Shown here: positions 52,688 through 62,709 of the stretch, one piece after another
Numbering within the stretch: position 1 is the first letter of the stretch
Layout: each line of letters begins with the position of its first letter
Source of the DNA: Neobacillus niacini NBRC 15566
Lineage (GTDB): Bacteria > Bacillota > Bacilli > Bacillales > Cytobacillaceae
Assembly (NCBI RefSeq): GCF_001591505.1
Contig: NZ_BCVA01000001.1
Coordinates: 124,001 to 188,000, forward strand
Direction of reading: 5' to 3'
Length of the DNA stretch: 64,000 bases
The notes under the pieces: generated by a model
What the model saw: only the letters and a program-made list of their open reading frames with translations
Told to the model about the DNA's origin: nothing
The model's database searches: none
Translations under genes and position numbers: made by a program

Positions 52688-52930
52688 ATGAGGCGGATTA
52701 TTGCTCTACTTATATTGGTTATTCCAGGCTTTTTAGCAGGTTATGGGATTAAATTAATGCGTGATATGACATTTGGGATTCTGCAAAGCCCAATTCCTTT
52801 CCTATGGCTTCAATTCCTTTTAGGCCTGTTTCTATTCATAGGAGGTTTGGGGTTTGTGGCAGGCTTCATTTTTCATCGTGATAGAAAGAGAAATAAAGTA
52901 CAAACGCGGTTTTCAAACACAAAAAAATAA
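52688..52930 (+). CDS. DUF2627 family membrane protein (YqzF-like)
   Basis: An 80-residue protein with two membrane segments (about 4-22, IALLILVIPGFLAGYGIKL; about 38-66, PFLWLQFLLGLFLFIGGLGF) and a basic C-terminal tail (HRDRKRNKVQTRF). The conserved LMRDMTFGIL lies between the helices. Size and sequence fit DUF2627 proteins of the Bacillus bkd/yqiK region. Function unknown. The ATG at 52688 has GGAAGGA upstream. It is convergent with yqiK, with only 10 nt between stops. Confidence 0.82.
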   Translation: MRRIIALLILVIPGFLAGYGIKLMRDMTFGILQSPIPFLWLQFLLGLFLFIGGLGFVAGFIFHRDRKRNKVQTRFSNTKK

Positions 52931-52940
52931 AAGAGGCCAA

Positions 52941-53669
52941 CTATGGTCTCTTTTCAAATTGTTGTTTAATTTTTATCGCCTTTACCGGATCATCCGTGAT
53001 AAGTGCTGTACAGTTAATTTTCAAAAGCCTGCTGATATCGTTGTCTTTATTAACAGTGTATGGTCTAACTGCAATTCCATTTTTTATTGCGCCATCGATA
53101 ATATCATCTGTTATCGTTGCTAATTTGGGATGAATACCTTTTGCGCGGATGGATTGCGCATAAACCCACGGCATATAGATTCGCTCATTAAATAGCGGTG
53201 CTGTCTCGATTTCAGGTGCTATCCGATAACATAAGACGATACTATAGTGATTAAAAGAAGAAAAGATAATCCGATCCATTAAGTTATAGTTTCGAACAAG
53301 CTGAATAACCTTTTCTTCCATCCCTTCATATGGAAACAGGTTATTTTTCAACTCTATGTTACAAACTACCTGATTGGATTGCATCCATTCAAGAACCTGA
53401 ATTAAAGATGGGATTGGTTCTTTTTTCACACCTTTTTTGTTGGCATTGAGCTTTCGTATCTCATTAAAAGTATAATCTTTAACAAAGCCAGAACCACTTG
53501 TTGTCCGATCAACTTTTTCATCATGAATGACCACTACTTCACCGTCTTTGGTTAATTGGACATCGAGCTCTAAACCGTCTGCATTTGCCTTCTCAGCTGC
53601 TATGAATGCACTCATTGTATTTTCTGCAAAAAGTGCAGAATAACCTCGATGAGCAAAAATTTGTGTCAT
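52941..53669 (-). CDS. yqiK: glycerophosphodiester phosphodiesterase (YqiK)
   Basis: A 242-residue cytoplasmic GDPD that hydrolyses glycerophosphodiesters to glycerol-3-phosphate and an alcohol. The active-site His-Arg is in IFAHRGYSALFAENTMSAF, with Glu/Asp in DGLELDVQLTKDGEVVVIHD and the second His there. CNIELKNNLFPYEGMEEKV and RPYTVNKDNDIS are also typical. No signal peptide is seen, so it acts inside the cell. Its start is divergent from the small YycC-like gene. Confidence 0.93.
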   Translation of the reverse strand: MTQIFAHRGYSALFAENTMSAFIAAEKANADGLELDVQLTKDGEVVVIHDEKVDRTTSGSGFVKDYTFNEIRKLNANKKGVKKEPIPSLIQVLEWMQSNQVVCNIELKNNLFPYEGMEEKVIQLVRNYNLMDRIIFSSFNHYSIVLCYRIAPEIETAPLFNERIYMPWVYAQSIRAKGIHPKLATITDDIIDGAIKNGIAVRPYTVNKDNDISRLLKINCTALITDDPVKAIKIKQQFEKRP

Positions 53670-53710
53670 TTTTTCACTCCCTAACTAAAGAATGGAGGTA
53701 CGAACCTGCA

Positions 53711-53848
53711 ATGAAACCTTTACAATTATCCCCTGGAACAGCGGTTAAGCTGGCCGAAAAATTAAATGTTCCAATAGAACAACTTATGCATATGCCTCAA
53801 CATATACTTATTCAAAAGTTAATGGAACTTGAAAAAGAAAATAAATAA
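53711..53848 (+). CDS. YycC-like small protein
   Basis: A 45-residue soluble peptide: MKPLQLSPGTAVKLAEKLN, then VPIEQLMHMPQHILIQKLME, then LEKENK. The VP-EQ-MHMPQHILIQKL segment is the hallmark of the YycC-like family of Bacillus, a short all-helical protein of unknown function. A longer frame runs up to 53606, through the yqiK coding strand, but GGAGG lies 12 nt before the ATG at 53711, which gives the family length. It lies between yqiK and spo0A, sharing a terminator with spo0A. Confidence 0.82.
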   Translation: MKPLQLSPGTAVKLAEKLNVPIEQLMHMPQHILIQKLMELEKENK

Positions 53849-53860
53849 GATTTATTATAC

Positions 53861-53896
53861 AAAAAAAGCCCTCATTTTTAAAATGAAGGCTTTTCC
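53861..53896. terminator. bidirectional terminator spo0A/YycC-like gene
   Basis: AAAGCC-c-TCATTTT pairs with AAAATGA-a-GGCTTT (about 53865-53893) with flanking A/T runs. Confidence 0.82.
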
Positions 53897-53913
53897 TTAT
53901 ATTATAGATCTCT

Positions 53914-54705
53914 TCAAGAGGCCTTATGCTCTAAACGCAGTTTATCTGCAACCATGGCAATAAACTCTGAGTTTGTTGGTTTCGCCTTAGACATGCTTAC
54001 AGTGTACCCGAATAAAGAGGAAATGGAATCAATATTCCCACGGCTCCACGCTACCTCGATTGCATGGCGAATCGCACGTTCCACACGGCTGGCTGTCGTA
54101 TTATATTTCTTTGCAATATCAGGATATAAAACCTTCGTAATCGATCCCAGCAATTCAATGTCATTGTATACCATCGAAATGGCCTCACGTAAATATAGAT
54201 ATCCCTTAATATGCGCAGGAACACCAATTTCATGGATAATACTTGTAATGCTGGCGTCGAGATTTCTTGGTTTATGTTCAGTATGCGAACGGTAATTTCC
54301 AGTAGGGGCTTTGCGGCTAACCTGACTACTTTTACCACTTACCTGACGGATATGGTTTCCTAAATTCTCCATATCAAATGGCTTTAAAATAAAGTAGGAA
54401 GCTCCGAGTTCCACAGCCTTCTTTGTAACGTCTTCTTGACCAAATGCAGTCAACATAATAACGTTTGGAATTGCACCCTTTTTTAATTCTCTTAAGCGCT
54501 TAAGCACTGCTAACCCATCAAGATGAGGCATAATAATATCTAAAACGAGTACATCTGTATCTGTGGATTCAAGAAGATCTAAACAATCCTGACCATTATG
54601 AGCGATACCTACAATCTCCATATCATCCTGGGACGAAATATAGTCCTCTAATAATCCCACTAATTCTCTATTGTCGTCAACGACACAAACTTTAATTTTT
54701 TTCAC
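53914..54705 (-). CDS. spo0A: sporulation master regulator Spo0A
   Basis: Spo0A (263 aa), the phosphorelay response regulator that commits cells to sporulation and controls biofilm genes. The receiver domain (1-120) has the acid pocket D10/D11, phosphoacceptor D56 in [10 protein letters not shown]86 and K108. After a hinge (about 121-150), the DNA-binding domain shows [20 protein letters not shown] and the recognition part [19 protein letters not shown]. It starts with GTG at 54705, 9 nt after AGGAGG, as in B. subtilis. It follows spoIVB with its terminator; a sigma-H promoter and 0A boxes precede it. Confidence 0.98.
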   Translation of the reverse strand: MKKIKVCVVDDNRELVGLLEDYISSQDDMEIVGIAHNGQDCLDLLESTDTDVLVLDIIMPHLDGLAVLKRLRELKKGAIPNVIMLTAFGQEDVTKKAVELGASYFILKPFDMENLGNHIRQVSGKSSQVSRKAPTGNYRSHTEHKPRNLDASITSIIHEIGVPAHIKGYLYLREAISMVYNDIELLGSITKVLYPDIAKKYNTTASRVERAIRHAIEVAWSRGNIDSISSLFGYTVSMSKAKPTNSEFIAMVADKLRLEHKAS

Positions 54706-54788
54706 CTTTTATATCCTCCTCGATCCAAATGGGTCATATCTCTATTTATCATTGTTCTTTATTGTCTTAATTCTATTCTAAATTAGAA

Positions 54789-54815
54789 ATTCGACAATGC
54801 AACTAAAATTCCTCT
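54789..54815 (-). promoter_or_regulatory. sigma-H promoter of spo0A with overlapping 0A box
   Basis: On the minus strand AGAGGAATT (54807-54815), 13 bp, CGAAT (54789-54793) matches the sigma-H pattern RWAGGAWWT-N12-14-HGAAT with one mismatch. TTGTCGAAT (54789-54797), a 0A box, overlaps the -10. Confidence 0.7.
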
Positions 54816-54877
54816 AGTTTTTTTAATATTTCTTAAAATAGTGATAATATCTTATCTTTTCTTTGTTTTCCTTTAAA

Positions 54878-54926
54878 TTTCGACTAAATTCGCATATAAG
54901 CCTTAAAATTCTATTCTTTTGTCGAA
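54878..54926. promoter_or_regulatory. two upstream 0A boxes of spo0A
   Basis: TAGTCGAAA (minus, 54878-54886) and TTTGTCGAA (plus, 54918-54926) match the 0A box core TGTCGAA (the first with one mismatch). They lie between the spoIVB terminator and the sigma-H promoter, where B. subtilis also has autoregulatory sites. Confidence 0.6.
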
Positions 54927-54938
54927 TAATCTTTATAT

Positions 54939-54972
54939 AAAACAAAATAGGCGGTTTCGCCTATTTTGTTTT
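54939..54972 (-). terminator. terminator after spoIVB
   Basis: ACAAAATAGGCG-GTTT-CGCCTATTTTGT with flanking AAAA/TTTT. The core resembles the repeats at 11909-11935. Confidence 0.9.
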
Positions 54973-54987
54973 ACAACCAATTCATTT

Positions 54988-56286
54988 TCAACTTGCCTTT
55001 TCCTGCGGTTTTTCATATATGTTAATTCCTGCTTCACTTAACATCCATTCAATGTGTACTCCATAACCTGAGGTTGGATCATTGACAAAGACATGTGTTA
55101 CGGCACCAATCAGCTTACCATCCTGGATGATGGGACTTCCGCTCATACCTTGAACGATTCCTCCAGTTTTTTCAAGAAGTCTTGGGTCTGTAACTTTTAA
55201 TACCATGCCTTTTGTTGCTGGAAATTTCTGCGGAATCGTGCTGACAATTTCAATTTCAAATTCTTCAACCTTGTCATCATTTACAACGGTTAAGATTTTG
55301 GCTGGCCCTTCTTTTACTTGGTGAGATAGAGCAATTGGCAACGGTTTATCCATAATACCGTTCTTTAATTCTTTATTTAACACTCCAAATATGCCAAATG
55401 GACTATTTTTTGTGATGTTTCCGACAATTTCACGATCTGAAGAGAAACGTGCAAGCTTTTCACCAGGATCACCATTGCTTCCTTTTTCAATAGAGGTGAC
55501 AGTTGAACGAACGATTTGACCATCTTCAACAACAATTGGCTTCTTCGTGTCCATATCAGATATTACATGCCCTAAGGCACCATATTTTTTCGTCTGTGGA
55601 TGAACAAAAGTCATCGTTCCAATACCTGCTGCTGAATCACGAATGTATAATCCAAGCTTATAGGAGTTCTCTCCCTTATCTTTTAGTGGAGTAAGTTTCG
55701 TTGTGAACTTTCCACTTTCCCTGCTAATTACCATATCTAATGCTTGCCCGTTTTGTCCTGCATTTTGTACAAAAGGTGCTACATCTGTCATTTTTTCAAT
55801 TTTGTTTCCATTGATTTCGGTAATAATATCACCAATTTTTATTCCTGCAATTTCTCCAGGGGATTTTTTTCCATCTTCGGTATTAACTAAATGGTGACCT
55901 ACGACCAATACGCCAACCGTGTTTAATTTAACACCGATAGACTGACCTCCTGGCTGGACTTTAAAGTCCTTTAAGACATTTACATCGACCTTTTTTACTG
56001 GAATTCCTGCAAATTCTAGTAACATTTCATCTTTGCCATTTTCACTAGCTGTTAGGGAAACTGTGTTTGGATCCTGTTCAAGTGTGATATTCGGATTGTG
56101 AGATACTAATGAGGCTGATACCGGTACAGCCTTTTGGAAAGTATAATCTTGTCCTTCAAAGACTGTAATGGTCTTTGGTATATCAAGGTATTGCTGTAAT
56201 GGCTGATAATATAAAACGCTGATTAATGAAACAAGGAGAATTCCACCAATGATCTTTCTAATTATTTCTAACTTCAAAATCTTCAC
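54988..56286 (-). CDS. spoIVB: SpoIVB serine peptidase
   Basis: SpoIVB (432 aa) is secreted from the forespore and cleaves SpoIVFA to trigger sigma-K activation in the mother cell. One N-terminal membrane segment (about 8-28) anchors it. A PDZ domain is at about 130-205 ([20 protein letters not shown]). The peptidase domain has the catalytic His in [13 protein letters not shown] and Ser in [26 protein letters not shown] lies before the ATG at 56286. The order recN-spoIVB-spo0A is as in B. subtilis. No clear forespore sigma promoter was identified. Confidence 0.96.
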   Translation of the reverse strand: MKILKLEIIRKIIGGILLVSLISVLYYQPLQQYLDIPKTITVFEGQDYTFQKAVPVSASLVSHNPNITLEQDPNTVSLTASENGKDEMLLEFAGIPVKKVDVNVLKDFKVQPGGQSIGVKLNTVGVLVVGHHLVNTEDGKKSPGEIAGIKIGDIITEINGNKIEKMTDVAPFVQNAGQNGQALDMVISRESGKFTTKLTPLKDKGENSYKLGLYIRDSAAGIGTMTFVHPQTKKYGALGHVISDMDTKKPIVVEDGQIVRSTVTSIEKGSNGDPGEKLARFSSDREIVGNITKNSPFGIFGVLNKELKNGIMDKPLPIALSHQVKEGPAKILTVVNDDKVEEFEIEIVSTIPQKFPATKGMVLKVTDPRLLEKTGGIVQGMSGSPIIQDGKLIGAVTHVFVNDPTSGYGVHIEWMLSEAGINIYEKPQEKAS

Positions 56287-56371
56287 TCTCCTCGCTTCTG
56301 TTTCACACTATAGAAATGGCTACATCTTTAATTTTGCCTGCATCAGCGCCATTTATAACCTGATACAACAT

Positions 56372-56398
56372 AAAAAAGCTCCCCTAATTGGGAAGCTT
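56372..56398 (-). terminator. terminator of recN
   Basis: AAGCTTCCC/GGGGAGCTT (one G-T pair) followed by TTTTAT on the minus strand; the stem overlaps the last recN codons. Confidence 0.75.
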
Positions 56399-58084
56399 TA
56401 CAATTTTTTTGTTTTCTGAAGCTAAAAACAACAATTCCTCCGCGTGTTTCTTTGTTAAATCCGTAATTTCAGCACCTGAAATCATACGCCCTATTTCCTT
56501 TATTTTTTCTTCAATACTAAGTGGATTAACTGAGGTTTTTGTACGGCCGCCTTCCGTAACCTTAGAAATAAAAAGATGAGTGTCAGCCATCGCAGCTACT
56601 TGTGGTAAATGGGAAATACATAGTACCTGTGAATCAACAGCAACATTATAAATCTTTTCGGCAATTGACTGAGCCACTCTGCCGCTGACTCCTGTATCTA
56701 CCTCATCAAATATAATCGAAGTAACTCCTTGATGCTTTGAAAAAATACTCTTTAGCGCCAGCATAATTCTTGAAAGCTCCCCGCCAGAGGCAATCTTAGA
56801 TAACGGCTTTAACGGTTCACCAGGATTGGTGGAAATATAGAACTCCACGTGATCTACACCATTTTTTGAAAAATGAGGTAAAATCGATTCAAACCGAATT
56901 TCGAACACGGTTTTTGCCATGTAAAGCTCTTTTAACTCATTATGTATTAAAGTAGTGAGCTTATTAGCCCAGCGTTTTCTAAGCTCGGTTAACTGTTTAG
57001 CCTCAAGGATTAAATCTTTTTTAATGGACGTTAACTGCTTTTCTAATTGACCGATATGTGTTTCCTTGTTTTGCAATGTTTCAATTTCTTCTTCTATTTT
57101 AGCGGCATATTCTAAAATTTCTTCAATCGTTTTTCCGTACTTACGCTTCAACTGATTAATTTCATTTAATCGCTCTTCAATCTCATTTAAACGCTGTGGG
57201 TCATATTCTAATCCGTCTAGTTCATTCCTCAACATACGTGAGGCGTCTTCCAATTGATAAAAGCTGTTCATAACGGATTCATATATTTCTTTATATGCTG
57301 AATCCAGTGCTGCAGCGTCTTCTAGCTGACCCATTACCATACTAATCCAATCAAGTCCCTTTTGTTCTCCAGTTAAGGCATTATAACTGGATTGAACAGC
57401 CTCGAATACACGCTCAAAATTCGCAAGTTTTCTTTTCTCTTCAAAAAGTTCTTCGTCTTCTTTCAACTTTAATTTAGCATTTTGAATTTCATCAAACTGA
57501 AATTGAATGAGATCGAGGCGATGTGCGGTTTTTTGCTCATTTTCACTCAGCGATTTAAGCTTTTGGGACGTTTGTTCATAGCGGTGAAACACTTCCTGGT
57601 ATTCTGCCTGTGACTGAGATATTTCATCATATCCATATTGGTCGAGTAAGAGTAAATGTCTGCTCTCGTCCATTAAATCTTGGTGTTCGTGCTGGCTATG
57701 TATATCCACTAGGGTTGATCCCACTTCACGAAGGGTCGATATGGTCACTAGTTTCCCGTTAATTCTACACACACTTTTGCCCGAACGAGAGATATCTCTT
57801 CGTAAAACAACCATTCCTTCTTCAATTTCGATCCCAAACTCAAAAGCCTTTGAGTGGCAAGGATGGTGCTCATCGATTTGGAAAAGACCTTCAATTTCAG
57901 CTTTTTCTTCTCCATGTCTGACAAACTCAGCGGATCCTCTGCCACCTACAAGCAGGTGAATGGCATCTATAATAATGGATTTCCCTGCACCTGTTTCTCC
58001 TGTTAAAACGGTCAGCCCTTTATCAAACGAAATGGAAAGGGCCTCTATTATTGCAAAGTTCTTTATCGATAATTCTGATAACAA
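56384..58084 (-). CDS. recN: DNA repair protein RecN
   Basis: RecN (566 aa) is an SMC-like ATPase that acts early at double-strand breaks. Walker A is LTVLTGETGAGKSIIIDAI, near the N terminus. A long coiled coil spans about 150-370. The C-terminal half has the signature KIASGGELSRIMLALKSIF and Walker B TSIIFDEVDTGVSGRVA. It starts with ATG at 58084, 15 nt after ahrC. ahrC-recN-spoIVB is a conserved Bacillus arrangement. Confidence 0.97.
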   Translation of the reverse strand: MLSELSIKNFAIIEALSISFDKGLTVLTGETGAGKSIIIDAIHLLVGGRGSAEFVRHGEEKAEIEGLFQIDEHHPCHSKAFEFGIEIEEGMVVLRRDISRSGKSVCRINGKLVTISTLREVGSTLVDIHSQHEHQDLMDESRHLLLLDQYGYDEISQSQAEYQEVFHRYEQTSQKLKSLSENEQKTAHRLDLIQFQFDEIQNAKLKLKEDEELFEEKRKLANFERVFEAVQSSYNALTGEQKGLDWISMVMGQLEDAAALDSAYKEIYESVMNSFYQLEDASRMLRNELDGLEYDPQRLNEIEERLNEINQLKRKYGKTIEEILEYAAKIEEEIETLQNKETHIGQLEKQLTSIKKDLILEAKQLTELRKRWANKLTTLIHNELKELYMAKTVFEIRFESILPHFSKNGVDHVEFYISTNPGEPLKPLSKIASGGELSRIMLALKSIFSKHQGVTSIIFDEVDTGVSGRVAQSIAEKIYNVAVDSQVLCISHLPQVAAMADTHLFISKVTEGGRTKTSVNPLSIEEKIKEIGRMISGAEITDLTKKHAEELLFLASENKKIVKLPN

Positions 58085-58099
58085 GGTATATTCCCCCTA

Positions 58100-58549
58100 T
58101 TAAAGCATATCAAGGAACCGGTTAGTGATTGTCTCTGTATCTTCTGGCGTACGACAAATGATTAAAATCGTATCGTCACCACAAATGGTTCCTAGTACTT
58201 CTTCCCAATCTAGGTTATCTAACAGAGCACCAATGGCCATAGCATTACCAGGCAGACATTTCATTACTAATAAATGACCTGCGGAATCGATGCGAACAAA
58301 GGCATCCATTAATGATCTTTTTAATTTCTGTAACGGATTAAACCGTTGATCAGCTGGGAGGCTATACTTATATCTCCCATCTAATAACGGAACTTTAACC
58401 AGATGCAATTCTTTAATGTCTCGAGAAACTGTTGCTTGCGTAACATTAAATCCTGCACTCTTTAATTCATCAACAAGTTCATCTTGTGTTTCAATATCAT
58501 TAGCAGTAATAATTTCTCTAATTTTTATATGACGTTGACCCTTATTCAA
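58100..58549 (-). CDS. ahrC: arginine repressor/activator AhrC (ArgR)
   Basis: AhrC (149 aa) represses arginine biosynthesis and activates catabolism when bound to arginine. The winged-helix domain (1-70) has [18 protein letters not shown]. The C-terminal hexamerisation domain carries the arginine-binding GDDT (124-127) in [17 protein letters not shown]. The frame opens at 58573, but a TTG at 58549 follows GGGGTG by about 6 nt and gives [13 protein letters not shown] with the exact B. subtilis length. Its possible targets in this window are ARG-like boxes upstream of artP. Confidence 0.95.
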   Translation of the reverse strand: MNKGQRHIKIREIITANDIETQDELVDELKSAGFNVTQATVSRDIKELHLVKVPLLDGRYKYSLPADQRFNPLQKLKRSLMDAFVRIDSAGHLLVMKCLPGNAMAIGALLDNLDWEEVLGTICGDDTILIICRTPEDTETITNRFLDML

Positions 58550-58673
58550 TCCATTCACCCCGTAATCATCCAAAGCATTTATGTATTTTGTACAAAAATG
58601 TCGCTTATACCCATATGTTAGCCCATTTTGCCATGGAAGTACAATTATTATTTTTCAAAAAAGGGCCCAATCA

Positions 58674-58705
58674 AAAAGGAAGGAAAAGCATAGGCTTATC
58701 CTTCC
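58674..58705 (-). terminator. terminator at the tlyA end
   Basis: GGAAGGATAAGC/GCTTTTCCTTCC (11 of 12 paired) followed by TTTTTG on the minus strand; the stem includes the tlyA stop codon. Confidence 0.75.
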
Positions 58706-59535
58706 ACATCTTGTTTAGATTTAAATTCCTGATGAGCGTCTTTTACAATGTGCTCTGGCTCTCTAGGCAATTGATTTTGACCGGCGTCCTGCTCTCCCAT
58801 CCATTTAAGGTGAAGGAGAAACTCAATATTTCCATCTCCGCCGGTAATCGGAGAAAAAGATAAATTAACAGCATTGAATCCTTGCACAAGAGCAAAATCA
58901 ACGATTTTATTAACAACCTGTAAATGTACCTTTTCATCACGTACGATACCTTTTTTACCAACTTGCTCACGACCTGCTTCAAATTGAGGCTTAACAAGTG
59001 CCACAATGTCACTGCCAGGTACAAGCAGGGTTTTTAAGACAGGTAATATTAATTTTAAAGAGATAAAGGAAACATCTATTGTGGCAAAATTAGGCATTTC
59101 ACCAGCTAAATCAGCAGGTGTCACATACCGAAAGTTGGTTCTTTCCATTACCACTACTCGTTCATCCTGACGCAGCTTCCAAGCTAACTGATTGTACCCT
59201 ACATCCAGTGCATAAGACATTTTTGCACCGTTCTGTAGTGCACAATCAGTAAATCCACCAGTTGAAGCACCTATATCGAGCATAATCTTATCTTTTACTG
59301 AGACATCAAAAATCTTTATTGCCTTCTCCAGTTTTAGACCACCTCGACTGACATAGGGAAGTACATTCCCCTTTATCATTAACGGGATATCTACTTTCAC
59401 TTTCTCGCCAGGCTTATCTAAACGTTCTTCGTTGGTGTAAACCAAACCTGCCATAATAGAACGTTTTGCTTTTTCTCTTGTTTCTGCTAATCCTCTTTCA
59501 ACTAATAATACATCTAATCGTTCTTTATTCTTCAT
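58696..59535 (-). CDS. tlyA: TlyA family rRNA (cytidine-2'-O)-methyltransferase
   Basis: A 279-residue protein (YqxC in B. subtilis). An S4 RNA-binding domain (1-62, RLDVLLVERGLAETREKAK) is followed by an FtsJ-like methyltransferase domain. SAM motif I is MLDIGASTGGFTDCALQNGA; DVSFISLKLILPVL and VALVKPQFEAGREQVGKKG are typical. TlyA methylates ribosomal RNA in mycobacteria; the target in Bacillus is less certain. The extended acidic tail after about 245 is variable. It starts 3 nt after the dxs stop. Confidence 0.93.
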   Translation of the reverse strand: MKNKERLDVLLVERGLAETREKAKRSIMAGLVYTNEERLDKPGEKVKVDIPLMIKGNVLPYVSRGGLKLEKAIKIFDVSVKDKIMLDIGASTGGFTDCALQNGAKMSYALDVGYNQLAWKLRQDERVVVMERTNFRYVTPADLAGEMPNFATIDVSFISLKLILPVLKTLLVPGSDIVALVKPQFEAGREQVGKKGIVRDEKVHLQVVNKIVDFALVQGFNAVNLSFSPITGGDGNIEFLLHLKWMGEQDAGQNQLPREPEHIVKDAHQEFKSKQDVEG

Positions 59536-59538
59536 GAA

Positions 59539-61431
59539 TTATGCCCTTTGTTGTTTTTTTCGAGCTAGTATGGTCATTCTTTTTACGACTTCTGACGTAG
59601 TCATTCCAATTTCCTCCAGAAGCGATTCTACATCACCATGTTCGATAAATTGGTCAGGTATCCCCATTCGGTCGATTGCTTGCTGGTAAAATCCTTTTTC
59701 ATGTGCATATTCTAGAACAGAACTTCCAAAACCGCCCTGTAAGACTGCTTCTTCAATGGTTAGAATAGGGATATTATTTAAAAATAACTCATTGAGCATT
59801 TTTTCATCTAAAGGCTTAATAAAACGAGCATTTATGACTTTTACGGAAATCCCTTGTTTCTCAAGCGTTTCTGCAGCTTCTAGAGCCATAGGAATGGTTG
59901 TACCAAACGTTAAAATTGCCGCATCCTCGCCTTCCTTCAAAACCTCCCAGGTTCCGATTGGAATGCTCTTAAATGTTTCATCCAACGGTACACCCAATCC
60001 ATTACCTCGTGGAAATCTCATTGCAATTGGACCATCATCATAGGTCATCGCAGTATAAACCATATGCTGCCCTTCATTTTCATCTTTCGGCATCATTAAA
60101 ACAATATTAGGAACATGTCTTAGAAAAGCTATATCAAATACGCCCTGGTGCGTTTCACCATCTGCACCTACTAAACCAGCCCGATCAATCCCGATAAAAA
60201 CATTTAAATTTTGACGGCATATATCATGAACAACCTGGTCATACGCTCGTTGTAAGAAAGTTGAATAAATCGCTAAAAAGGGTTTCATATTTTGGGTCGC
60301 CAAACCAGCCGCAACGGTAGCTGCATGCTGTTCTGCTATCCCCACATCAAACATTCTTTCTGGAAACTCACTAGCAAAGCCCTCTAGTTTCGATCCAACA
60401 GGCATAGCTGGCGTTATCGCGACAATCCTCTCATCCTCACGAGCTAGCTTGCGAACTGTTTCACTTACTAAACTGCTCCATGCTGGAGGGGCTTTATCAG
60501 ACTTAACAAAGGCACCTGTGTCCATCTTATAAGGTCCTGTGCCATGCCAAGTACCTTTTTTATCACTTTCAGCTGGCTGAAAACCTTTCCCTTTTTTCGT
60601 GATGACATGAAGAAGGACTGGTCCTTCCGTTTTTTTGGCATAGCGTAAATTTTCAAATAAAGCTTCATAATCATGACCATCAACCGGACCTAAGTATGTA
60701 AACCCCATCTCCTCAAAGAACATTCCCGACACAAATAAATATTTAAGACTATCTTTCACACGTTCCGCAGTGGCTGCAAGTTTCCCTCCGACAGCTGGTA
60801 CCTTTTTCAATAACAATTCTAACTCGTCTTTAACCCATTGATATTTACCAGCTGTCCGTAATTGACCAAGAATGTTATGAAGAGCACCAACATTTGGGGC
60901 AATGGACATTTCATTGTCGTTCAGAATGACAATCATATTCTTTTTCTCATGGCCTATATGATTTAATGCTTCTAACGCCATTCCTCCAGTTAACGCACCA
61001 TCGCCAATGATAGGTACAACAAAGGAACTCTCTTTTTTCAAGTCTCTAGCGATGACCATTCCCATCGCAGCTGAAAGGGAAGTTGAACTATGCCCTGTTT
61101 CCCAAACATCATGCTCGCTTTCAATTCTTTTTGGGAAGCCGCACAGTCCCTTAAATTGACGCAATGTATCAAATTCACACGCTCTGCCTGTAAGTATTTT
61201 ATGAACATAAGACTGATGTCCTACATCCCAAATAAATTTATCTTTGGGGCTGTCAAAACATTTATGTAAGGCAATGGTTAATTCGACAACACCTAAATTC
61301 GGTCCAATATGGCCTCCAGTAACAGACAGTTTTTCAATCAAGAATTGGCGTATTTCTTGACTTAAAACCTCCAATTCTTGATTTGACATCCCTTTTAAAA
61401 AGGAAGGGTCTTTTATTGATAACAGATCCAT
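59539..61431 (-). CDS. dxs: 1-deoxy-D-xylulose-5-phosphate synthase
   Basis: Dxs (630 aa) condenses pyruvate and glyceraldehyde-3-phosphate, the first step of the MEP isoprenoid pathway. Thiamine diphosphate motif: [19 protein letters not shown] and [12 protein letters not shown]. Also [15 protein letters not shown] and, in the pyrimidine domain, [17 protein letters not shown]. The frame begins 12 codons earlier at 61467; I prefer [12 protein letters not shown] at 61431 because it matches the family start, although its Shine-Dalgarno (GAGTGG) is weak. It is followed by tlyA and preceded by ispA. Confidence 0.94.
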   Translation of the reverse strand: MDLLSIKDPSFLKGMSNQELEVLSQEIRQFLIEKLSVTGGHIGPNLGVVELTIALHKCFDSPKDKFIWDVGHQSYVHKILTGRACEFDTLRQFKGLCGFPKRIESEHDVWETGHSSTSLSAAMGMVIARDLKKESSFVVPIIGDGALTGGMALEALNHIGHEKKNMIVILNDNEMSIAPNVGALHNILGQLRTAGKYQWVKDELELLLKKVPAVGGKLAATAERVKDSLKYLFVSGMFFEEMGFTYLGPVDGHDYEALFENLRYAKKTEGPVLLHVITKKGKGFQPAESDKKGTWHGTGPYKMDTGAFVKSDKAPPAWSSLVSETVRKLAREDERIVAITPAMPVGSKLEGFASEFPERMFDVGIAEQHAATVAAGLATQNMKPFLAIYSTFLQRAYDQVVHDICRQNLNVFIGIDRAGLVGADGETHQGVFDIAFLRHVPNIVLMMPKDENEGQHMVYTAMTYDDGPIAMRFPRGNGLGVPLDETFKSIPIGTWEVLKEGEDAAILTFGTTIPMALEAAETLEKQGISVKVINARFIKPLDEKMLNELFLNNIPILTIEEAVLQGGFGSSVLEYAHEKGFYQQAIDRMGIPDQFIEHGDVESLLEEIGMTTSEVVKRMTILARKKQQRA

Positions 61432-61578
61432 GTTTGGACCACTCACTTTCATTCTATTTCTTTCCATACACCTAGTAAAAAATAGCCGCTAACACAAAAA
61501 GTGGTAACGGCATTGACAACGATTTCTACATTGACAACAATTATAACACAATTACGTTGTTGTTCAAATACCAGTTAT

Positions 61579-62472
61579 TTAGTGGTCTCTTGATGCTATA
61601 AGATCAGCAATTTCTTTAAGTAAAAGGATGTTAAGTCCTGTCTTATCCAAATATTGTTTAGAAAGGTGCAATTGCTGTCCTAACTCTTTCTTCGCACCCT
61701 CCATAGACAATAACTGTGGATATGTGCTCTTCTCATTAGCAGAATCACTTCCAACAGGTTTACCTAGTAATTCCTGATTTCCTTCTAGGTCAAGAATGTC
61801 GTCTTGTATTTGAAATGCAAGCCCTAAATGATGGGCAAATGAAGACAGGTTTTCCAATTGAGTTTGACTTGCTCCACCTAACAATGCGCCAGCGATAACG
61901 CTGAACTTCAATAACTTCCCTGTCTTATGGATGTGGATATACTCAAGTTCCTCAACGGTAAGAGTTTTTCCCTCTCCTTCCATATCAGCCACCTGACCAC
62001 CAACCATTCCTTCGCTGCCAGCAGCTTGGGCCATCTCCATAATGAGTTGAAGTTTGGTTTCACTAGACGCGAATTCGTTAGGAGTTTGTCCAATTACCTG
62101 AAAGCTATAGGTCAATAATGCATCTCCTGCTAAAATGGCAATGGACTCTCCAAATACTTTATGATTCGTAGGCTTGCCTCTTCTTAGATCATCATTGTCC
62201 ATACTTGGCAGGTCATCATGGATTAGCGAATATGTATGAATCATTTCAATTGCGGCAGCGGCCATTAGACCGATTTTTGGATCTTTTTCAAAAGCAGCAA
62301 GCGTAGCAAATACCAGTAATGGACGGATTCTCTTACCGCCTGCCTTAAATGAATAATGCATTGCTTCTTTAATAATAGGAGGCGCATTAAGCTTTTCCAC
62401 CAAGGTTTGAAGCTCAGATTCAAGTAGCTGTTTATGTTCTTGTGTAAAAGCATCTAGAACTTTAGTAGTCAA
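61579..62472 (-). CDS. ispA: farnesyl diphosphate synthase (polyprenyl synthetase)
   Basis: IspA (297 aa) elongates isopentenyl units to farnesyl diphosphate. The first Asp-rich motif is LIHDDLPSMDNDDLRRGK (about 82-99) and the second is FQIQDDILDLEGN (about 226-238). KAGGKRIRPLLVFATL and GKLLKFSVIAGALLGG are also typical. It starts 3 nt after xseB, in an operon with xseA-xseB. dxs lies 147 nt downstream, which clusters early isoprenoid genes. Confidence 0.95.
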   Translation of the reverse strand: MTTKVLDAFTQEHKQLLESELQTLVEKLNAPPIIKEAMHYSFKAGGKRIRPLLVFATLAAFEKDPKIGLMAAAAIEMIHTYSLIHDDLPSMDNDDLRRGKPTNHKVFGESIAILAGDALLTYSFQVIGQTPNEFASSETKLQLIMEMAQAAGSEGMVGGQVADMEGEGKTLTVEELEYIHIHKTGKLLKFSVIAGALLGGASQTQLENLSSFAHHLGLAFQIQDDILDLEGNQELLGKPVGSDSANEKSTYPQLLSMEGAKKELGQQLHLSKQYLDKTGLNILLLKEIADLIASRDH

Positions 62473-62475
62473 AGC

Positions 62476-62709
62476 CTATACCTCCTCTTCAATCGTAAAG
62501 TTTTGTTTACGTCCGTCCTCCGTAATAATCTGTGTTAATTGTTCTTCGACATTTTTTAACTTATCATGACAGAGTTTTGACAGCTCCATTCCCTCTTTAT
62601 AAAAGGCAATGGCCGCTTCGAGAGGGACATCCCCTTCTTCAAGCTTATCAACAATTTGCTCAAGCTTATTCATTGCTTCCTCAAAGGAAATCTTTTGTTC
62701 ATTCGTCAC
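62476..62709 (-). CDS. xseB: exodeoxyribonuclease VII small subunit
   Basis: XseB (77 aa) binds XseA to form exonuclease VII, which degrades single-stranded DNA. The family signature is [20 protein letters not shown] followed by [16 protein letters not shown], forming a helical hairpin; the acidic C terminus (FTIEEEV) is normal. It overlaps the xseA stop by 11 nt, so translation is coupled. The ispA start follows after 3 nt. Confidence 0.95.
   Translation of the reverse strand: MTNEQKISFEEAMNKLEQIVDKLEEGDVPLEAAIAFYKEGMELSKLCHDKLKNVEEQLTQIITEDGRKQNFTIEEEV

Noticed and set aside
53606-53710. N-terminal extension of the YycC-like ORF
   Set aside because: It runs antisense through the start of yqiK and has no Shine-Dalgarno; the internal ATG gives the family length.
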